A DNA stretch of 64,000 bases from Mytilus trossulus (taxonomy: Eukaryota > Mollusca > Bivalvia > Mytilida > Mytilidae), in assembly GCF_036588685.1 (NCBI RefSeq), contig NC_086378.1, forward strand, positions 76,463,127 through 76,527,126, in the 5' to 3' direction. The notes below the pieces were generated by a model that worked only from the letters and a program-made list of their open reading frames with translations, was not told the DNA's origin and did not search any database. The number at the start of each line of letters is the position of its first letter. The first letter of the stretch is position 1. Below, piece by piece: positions 56,816 to 64,000 of this stretch. The position numbers were made by a program, and so were the translations under genes.

Positions 56816-57329
56816 GATACCTAGATGATGTACTTATACCATTGACAATGCAATGTTTGTTCAAACAAATGTAACGTTTCTCGTAAAAAATAATATTATT
56901 TGGTATTCCTCAACCTTCCTTCAATTGTTATGTCGTAATTGCAAATGAAACAATTAAAATGTTTATTCATTTGAGTTTGTGGTCATCATGTTTCCAGCTG
57001 GATTAAACAGGTTTTGTTATTGAGCCTTTACTTTTTCGACATTTCGTTTAGATAGACAAAGAAGGAGGTTTGTTCACACGTAACACAATTGTTTAACGCT
57101 ACCAAAAAACGATAAATTATGTGCTTGTTTATATTCATGGTTGTCCTTACTGAGAAGATTTCGTGCATTCCGTTTAGGAGCATAAATACATGACATGTCA
57201 GAATTTTCCATCAAACGTAAACTTTACTGGTTGCTACAACCCGTTTACTATACAGATCGACAGAACAATATAACCTGCAACTTGCATGGACCCGCACACT
57301 CTTTTCAGACTTATTTAATTCACTGGTCG

Positions 57330-57780
57330 TGTTAGTGTCTAAAAAAGTAAAATCACAAAAATACTGAACTTAGAGGAAAATCTAATTGGAAAGTCTATAA
57401 TCAAATGGCAAAATCAAATATCATAACACATCAAAAACGAATGGACAAGAACTGTCATACTCCTGACTTGGTACAGGCATTTTCAAATGTAGAAAATGGA
57501 GGATTAAACCTGGTTTTATAGCGCTAACCCTCTCACTTTGATGACAGTCTCATCAAATTCCGTTATATTTACAATGATGCCTGAACTAAACAGACATGTA
57601 TATGTAATGAATAAAATAGTCAAAATATGGGTACATGCAGCATCGTGTAATAATTTCAAAAGAAACAATTTAACAGAGCACAAACACATCTGTCTACAAA
57701 CACATTCATTGATTTGCGTGTCTGGCGTCAGAAAATTTTACACGTCACATATATTTGTCGTTCAATGTATACAAACAATT
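57330..57780 (+). repeat. Dispersed repeat P, copy 2
   Basis: The longer copy of the family at 43590-43800; the open frames inside it have no protein motif. Confidence 0.65.
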
Positions 57781-57824
57781 TAAAATTTCACATGGGCAAT
57801 GATACGGTGCTTTTTGACCGCAAT

Positions 57825-57990
57825 TTGCTTTTTGTCCGCTTTTGCTTTTTGTCCGATTATTTTGCTTTTTGTCCGATACTTTTGCTTTTTGTCCGTTGCT
57901 TTTTGTCCGTTTTGCTTTTTGTCCGATAATTTTGCTTTTTGTCCGATACTTTTGCTTTTTGTCCGTTGCTTTTTGTCCGTTTTGCTTTTT
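57825..57990. repeat. Higher-order minisatellite
   Basis: Basic word tttttgtccg alternates with gatac/gatta/ttgc spacers; a 70-bp higher-order unit is duplicated (57841-57909 and about 57910-57979). It ends directly at the B3 element. Confidence 0.85.
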
Positions 57991-57991
57991 T

Positions 57992-58262
57992 AGCTCACCT
58001 GGGCCATAGGACTAAGTGGGCTTTTCTCATTTTCTCATTATTCGTCGTCGTCATTATTTTTTACAAAAATCTTCTCTTCTGAAACTACTGTCAAAGTTAA
58101 AGCAAACATGGCCAAAATCATCCTTATGGTATCTAGTTTCAAAAAAGTATCCGATGACCCCGCCCAATAAATAAGTTGGCCGCAATGTCTAAAAATAGAA
58201 CATCGGATAAAATGAAGATTTTGGCTTATATATCTGAAACAAAAGCATAGAGACAATCTAAA
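57992..58262 (+). mobile_element. Helentron-like element B3, 5' fragment
   Basis: Starts AGCTCACCTG after a T-run, then cttttctcat, cgtcgtcgtc, aaaatcttctcttctga and gatgaccccgcc, the order seen in B1. The 3' end with its hairpin is missing. Confidence 0.7.
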
Positions 58263-59434
58263 AAGGGATAAGAACATTTCGCCTCATAAAATAATGTGGA
58301 CCAATCAGAACTTTTCAAGAGGGACAATATGAGCGCTTAATTTTAAAAAGTGGGACAATCGGGAATAAGCCCTAGAGACTTGAGCAATTTTAAAATAAAC
58401 ACTGTTGATGTATCTCTTTCAAATTTTCTATTAAAAAGTGTTTTACATTTACGGATGCACTATTATGTATCTGTATATAAAATATTAAACGCAAATATTT
58501 CATGATAGAAATTAAGTAAATGCTTAAGTAACCATGTTATTACTTTTCCCCCTCTTTTCGAGTTTATCAAACAACAATAAACTACTTTGCTGAAAATGCT
58601 GTTGTGTTAACCAAAGTTTCCTTAATCGTATTACTTGAATAAACTCGAACGTCCTCGTCATTTGGAAATAGTTGCTAAATAATTCCGAAATGTATGGATT
58701 AATACAGTTTATCTTAATAAATCGCTACACATGTATTACGTAAACTTTGTGATAGTGTTCCAAAAATGAAGTTTGTTTGTTTGTTATATTTGTAATGTTT
58801 GTAATGTTTAAGAAAAATAAAGTTGTTGGAAATATGACGAAATTATTACCAGACTTAAAAAAGTTTTCTGTTCAAACTGAAATGTTGCAAAATATTTTGG
58901 AGCGACTGTCAATCGGCCATTCGTCTATAAGTGCAAATGGTGACTATATATTATTAGCGGGAAGAAGAAACTGTGCGTTTAAGCAATAACATGTCGTAAA
59001 TATGTGCACTTCCACATGCAGCAAACGCCGACACCACTTAACATAATGGTAGAACTATTCAAACGAGAAAACCATTGATTTACAAAACACTATAAGACAA
59101 ACAAATACAGAAACAAACAACTATTGAATTAAATACAGATTGAAACTCTGTTCCTAACTTATTTGTATGATTGTCATATATAATATTTAGCGCGGTTAAA
59201 CATCAATTTAGAATTTCAATAAAGAAACCATCACTTAAGGATTATTTGATTTGATAAATTTCTAAACTATTCTAAAGTTTCGAGCATGTTCGTTTAAGTC
59301 TTTGAATATCCCATGTATTCTACAAATTGGTGTAGGTACACCATTGCTAACACGTTTGAGGATTACAGACTAACTTACGACCAGAATGAATAAGAATTAG
59401 TCTATATAACAAGATCTAAAATATTCCTAGTGTA
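58263..59434. other. Intergenic, no feature seen
   Basis: The 70-codon frame at 58777-58989 has no recognised motif; no splice-consistent exon was found. Confidence 0.4.
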
Positions 59435-59750
59435 AAAGACTTTAACCTCGCCACATTATTTATGTATGTGCATGTACCAAGTCAGGAGCCTGTATATTTA
59501 GTGGTTGTCGTTTGTTTATGTGTTACATATTTGTTTTTCATTTATTTTTTTAACATTAATAAGGCCGTTAGTTTTCTCGTTTGAATTGTTTTACATTGTC
59601 TTATCGGGGCCTTTTATATCTCATTATGCGGTATGGGCTTTGCTCATTGTTGAAGGCCGTACGGTGACCTATAGTTGTTGATGTCTGTGTCATTTTGGTC
59701 TTTTGTGGATAGTTGTCTCATTTGCACTCATACCACATCTTCTTTTTTTA
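59435..59750 (+). repeat. Dispersed repeat N, best plus copy
   Basis: Contains caagtcaggagcctgta, gtggttgtcgtttgttt, gaaggccgtacggtgacc and tcataccacatcttct in order; reference copy for the fragments listed elsewhere. Confidence 0.75.
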
Positions 59751-59907
59751 TTAGAATTCCAACTCCTCACACGTACGATTATTACTTCATTTTCTTTTTT
59801 TTCACTCAACTTATTATTATGTCTATTTTAATTCAATATTGTATCCATATAAATGTATATGAACGCTTACATATATATATAATTATTGCGATATCATATA
59901 TAAGAGA

Positions 59908-60070
59908 GAGGCAAAGTGTACCAAAGGACAATCACACTAAAAAGGGTTGAAACAAACCAACAAAGCCGCAGCTGAATGAAAAAACAACAAGATACACAAC
60001 AGTTCACAAAACAAATCATTGAAATATAAAATCTGAGCAACAAGAACCAACCGTGATAATGTATGATTAA
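59908..60070. repeat. Probable dispersed repeat fragment
   Basis: AC-rich segment (aaaggacaatcacact, acaaaccaacaaagccgc) that resembles a transposon-derived repeat; no second copy in the window proves it. 60071-60623 is otherwise featureless. Confidence 0.3.
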
Positions 60071-60623
60071 CTGGAAGAGTAAGATCATCCTGCTCCGTCC
60101 ATTAATATTAAGTTTAAAAAAGACATGTGTTAAACTCAAACTCTCGAACCCGTTGTCTTGGAAGATCTTTAATCCAAGGGGGTCCTTAATAGTTGCTTTT
60201 TGATAATCCTACAAGGAGTTTATAATTTAACTCCTTGCGAACACTTTCATAAGGAACGAAAATTCCCATCTGCATCTTTTTGAAAAGATTGCAAATATTG
60301 TATAAATTTATATAGGGTATCCCATTTCAAACCCAGCGTCTCAAAAATTCTCATTTTAGGGCACTAGACAATGATTAAATTTGTAGTAATTCGATAATAA
60401 TACCCGGATTTCTGGCGAAAACATCGTTAAGGCGAAGTTTAAAGTTTGTCTTGGCTGATAGAAGAAATTTCACAATAAAAATAGAAACGCAAAAACGCAT
60501 AAAGATGTTTATTCAGGACAATAACTTATATAAAAAACCAGCAGAAATATATATGTTGTATCACCAATGGAGGCTGTAAAATACTGTAGGTGATACGTAC
60601 TGTTCTTTTTATCTTTTTTGTCG

Positions 60624-61178
60624 TTAAGGGAACTGGAGGGTATTTTAAATCCATTATTTTTTTTAAATTTAGGATTTTGCTTGTTTTTCTATAGATAAAC
60701 TTTTATCATATACTAAATAGAAAAATCAAATAAAAACATGGGGTTATCATTCACTTAAGCTCACAATCTGCCCTCGAAAGAACCAACCATTTTTGTTAGG
60801 GTACTTTTGTTAAGTTGAACTAATAGGAGAAATACAGATATATATATATCGAAATAAAAAAAAGAACTAAATTACAGGAATCGATTTAATTTTACAACTG
60901 TTTAGTGTACGTAAAGCATATTTGAAAAATATCTATAGGTCACCGATGAGTTAAAAAAGACATTTTGATGCTAACGCATAAACAAAAGGTCATTATTGCA
61001 CTAAAGGGAGACAATTTGGAGCTTTTTCAGTGATATAAACATTTGAAAAATAAATCTGGGGCCAAAATCATTCGATTTTTTGGGTTGATTTTTGTGCCAA
61101 TTCATAAAGTTATACCTGATAGTGTAAAAAATAAGATTTGTAATGGAAATTTTTTGCTGAAATTACCCTCGAGCCTCC
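60624..61178. mobile_element. TTAA MITE C2, uninterrupted relative of C1
   Basis: TTAA at 60624-60627 then GGGAACTGGAGGGTA; right end TACCCTCGAGCCTCC at 61164-61178, with the right TTAA mutated to GAAA. Colinear with C1 once its insertions are removed, and it supplies the empty sites of A1 (near 60720) and B1 (near 60857). The 64-codon frame inside is incidental. Confidence 0.8.
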
Positions 61179-61445
61179 GAAAGAGCAAATATTGCACAAA
61201 AATAAAAGAATCATCCTTTAACGAAAACAACTCTTGAAATCATCGGCTATATGTCAATGGCTAAGACTATTTATTTCTGAAATCTAAATTTTGTTTCGCT
61301 GTTCTGAGTGTTCAAGATGTTACATGCAGCTAAAATATTGGTAAAATATTTGAAAAAATACTGATCTGTATAAAATTTACACAAAAGTAAACGAATGAAA
61401 GCCGCTGGAATGCAGTCCAGGACTCGGATAAATAAGCACATTTAA

Positions 61446-62490
61446 ACAAGAGTGCACACACTGAAATGTCTTGCCTTCTTTACTCATCATTAATATTATG
61501 TTGTTAGCCCTAAGTATAAAGATTTATCACAACTGCCACATAAACTAAACATTAACCAAGATAGCTAAACAAAGACAAAATGAACCATGAAAATGAGGTA
61601 AAGGTCAGACGAACCATGCCAGGCAGACACGAACAGCTAACAATTCTTCGATACAACAAATAAAGTTGACTTATTACTTATAGTTAAAGAAAAACAGACC
61701 AAAACACAAAAACTTAACACTGTGCAATGAACCGTGAAATTGAGGTCATGGTAAAATAAAACCTGGGGGACTTACATATGGATCATAAAATATGTTCATA
61801 CACCAAATATAGTTGACCTTTGGCATATAATATTAGATAAAAAGACCAAAACTCAAAAACTGAAATTTGACCACTGAACCATGAAAATGAGGTCAAGGTC
61901 AGATGACATCTTCCCGCTAGACATGTACACCTTATAATCATTTCATACAACAAATATTGTAGACTCTTTGCATAAAGTATGAGAAAAACTGAACATTGAC
62001 CACTGAACCATGAAAATGAGGTCAAGGTCAGATGACACCTGCCAGTTGGACATGTTCACCTTACAGTCCTTCTATACACCAAATATACTAGCCCTGTTGC
62101 TTTTAGTATCTGAGATATGGACTTGACCACCAAAATTTATTCTATCCTTGTTCACTGATCCACGAAATGATGTCGAGGTCAAGTGAAAACTGTCTGACGG
62201 GCATGAGTACCTTGCAAGGTACGCACATACCAAATATAGTTATCTTTTTACTTAAAATAAGAGAGAATTCAACATTACAAAAATTCTGAACTTTTTTTCA
62301 AGTGTTCACTGAACCATGAAAATGACATCAAGGACATTGGACATGAGACTGACAGAAACTTCGTAACATGAGGCATCTATATACAGAGTATGAAGCATCC
62401 AGGTCTTCCACCTACTAAAATATTAAGCTTTTCAGATCGGATCACTATTCCTATGTCGAGCTTTCTGCAACAAAAGTTGCAGGCTCGACT
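61446..62490 (+). repeat. Tandem-core repeat L with 3' hairpin
   Basis: About 1 kb with three or four diverged ~180-bp units marked by 'accatgaaaatgaggtcaaggtcag'-like words near 61587, 61870 and 62008. It ends in a nested hairpin (62456-62488): TCGAGC/GCTCGA outside, CTGCAAC aaaa GTTGCAG inside. A decayed relative is at 31300-31870. Confidence 0.7.
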
Positions 62491-63200
62491 AAAGTGACAG
62501 GTTATATGAACTGAGTGGCAATAAAAGCACAAGTCTAACACTTGCTTTTCAAAAAATAAAATCTATATTTAAAATGGTAATCTTTAAACAAACAAAAATT
62601 GAATATGAAAATTTACAATTCAAACAATAGATCGATATCAAACAGAAATGTTTCATTATCATTTTTCGGCTACAATTGGTATATGAACCATCTAAATGTC
62701 GAAATATTAACACAAAGAATGTTTCTGTTATGTTGTGCAACTAAATCTCTACAGCAAATTGTAGTGACAACACTAGATGTTTTAAAAATAGGATCCAGGT
62801 AAAAGCCAGGCTTTTGTCCACGAAGGTAGCAAATTGTCGGTGTGACTATCGCTGACGGCTTTTGGTAACACACGATATGGTTGTTGGTCATGTTGTTATC
62901 ACCAAGGAAAGGTTATCGTGCTCTTAATTTCCACACAAACTGATATAGCTCCAAAGGTTTAACAATGAACACCAATGGACACTCATGTCAATTGGAAGGC
63001 CACGCGGAATCAATATCGGAGATGTTAAAGACAAATGCATCGGTCCTGCTGGGCGTTTGTTGCTTTATGTCTCAATGGACATTGCCTATAATTAAAAGAT
63101 CCTTTTGCGGAATTTGTTGATTATTTGATCAACTGTATACAGTCTACGAACAATTGCATCCTTGGAAAAGCATCATTAGATAAACCCCATAATGATCCAC
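62491..63200. other. Intergenic, no feature seen
   Basis: Short overlapping frames on both strands (62549-62891) lack motifs or codon bias. Confidence 0.4.
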
Positions 63201-63206
63201 GTAGAG

Positions 63207-64000
63207 AATCCCGGAGTTTGGCCTACCGGCTACAGTTTATTTTGACTTCGATGTTAACAGAGGTACCACCTCCTCATTTTAGCTCTTTACTGACAAATTG
63301 TTACGGGTATAGGCCATATGAGTGATATAGGCTATTTTAAAGACAATGACCACCTATACCTCTGGTAACATAACCCATGTGGTGAATCTCGTAGTTTGAC
63401 CAGCCGGCAATATTTTATAACGACTTTGCGATATACCAGGATACCCTCCTTTCCTTTTGCTTACCAACTAGTACGGGCATAAGGGACTTCGAGTAAAAAT
63501 TTTAAAACAAAAACAATTTTTCCAGTTTTCAGCGACTTTCTATTCAAAATCAGCGGTTTAAAAAAAAAAAAAACCTGAAGACTATGCATTTTTAATATTT
63601 CATCTCGATGATACATATGATTGAAACGTTTCCTGAAAAAATAGGGACTTTGAGTAAAAATTAAAAAAATAATCTATTTTTCCAGTTTTAGCGATTTTTA
63701 CATAAAAATCCCCATTTTACCCCCAAAACACAAATTTCCCGTGGTCTGTGAAACGCCGATTTTTAATATGTCACTAACAGGTATCCAATGAAACAAAATT
63801 GATATAAATTATTTCTGTTGCAATTATTTTGAGGTTGAGCCATTTTTCACCTCAGATTCCCTGGACTATAAACCATTTTAAAGGCAATGCCCACCTCTAC
63901 CTCTATCTCTGGTATCATGGTAAAAGTGGATCATCTTTTATTGTTGGCCATCCGACAATAGTTTAATTCGACTTTGTTATATACCAGGGTACCCTCCTTA
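63207..64000. repeat. Tandem repeat R, about 540-bp unit, runs off the window
   Basis: A segment 'accacctatacctctggtaac' through ataccaggataccctcct (63349-63460) recurs at 63889-64000, and a shorter relative precedes it at 63207-63280. Within the unit, 'gggactt-gagtaaaaatt' to ttttccagtttt recurs at about 63485 and 63647 (162-bp sub-period). Confidence 0.7.

Noticed and set aside
58777-58989. 70-codon plus frame
   Set aside because: No recognisable motif, and the N-terminal MFVIFVMFVMF comes from a short tandem repeat.

Overview
The window is a spliced animal genome segment. It is AT-rich and dominated by transposon debris. The repeat families (tandem-core elements with 3' hairpins, TTAA and TA MITEs, a split tRNA-like SINE) resemble those of bivalve molluscs, most likely a Mytilus-like mussel; that assignment is inference, since no search could be run. 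No bacterial, CRISPR or rRNA features were seen.

Four host genes could be assembled exon by exon, with canonical GT/AG junctions and matching phases. (1) RABIF/MSS4, minus strand, 7860-16873: two exons split by an 8.6-kb intron, 126 aa. (2) PSME3IP1 (FAM192A/NIP30), plus strand, 19059-29737: six coding exons, 231 aa. (3) NDUFB9, minus strand, 33313-38305: four exons, 148 aa, a complex I LYR subunit. (4) An SLC10-family transporter, minus strand, 49587-53934: three exons, 547 aa, with a signal peptide, a large extracellular N-terminus and an 8-aa repeat near the C-terminus. RABIF and PSME3IP1 are divergent (2.2 kb between start codons); PSME3IP1 and NDUFB9 are convergent. The four roles (Rab chaperone, proteasome-activator regulator, respiratory subunit, transporter) do not form a pathway.

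Layout: 1-7.2 kb is a Russian doll of transposons, in which a TTAA MITE (442-6169) carries two further families with Helentron-like ends. 7.2-16.9 kb is RABIF; its intron holds a hAT-type element with an 8-bp target duplication and a recent LINE (10687-15276) with an intact 1249-aa endonuclease/reverse transcriptase, flanked by a 19-21 bp target duplication and inserted in the middle of a foldback element. 16.9-30 kb is PSME3IP1, whose introns carry a 165-bp tandem array interrupted by a TTAA-flanked element and several MITEs, two of them just upstream of splice acceptors. 30-39 kb holds NDUFB9 and dispersed repeats. 39.07-40.35 kb is a striking element with perfect 36-bp terminal inverted repeats, a 5-bp target duplication and an interior of 30-bp hairpin units. 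44.4-46.4 kb is a 23-bp minisatellite. 49.6-54 kb is the SLC10 gene. 54-64 kb is more dispersed repeats, including an uninterrupted relative of the first MITE.

The most informative result is that the window contains its own empty sites. Uninterrupted paralogues near 5420 and 60720 fix the ends of the 1.95-kb element to the base. They show insertion into a T-run without clear duplication, a terminal hairpin and asymmetric inverted repeats, all expected of Helentron-related non-autonomous elements.
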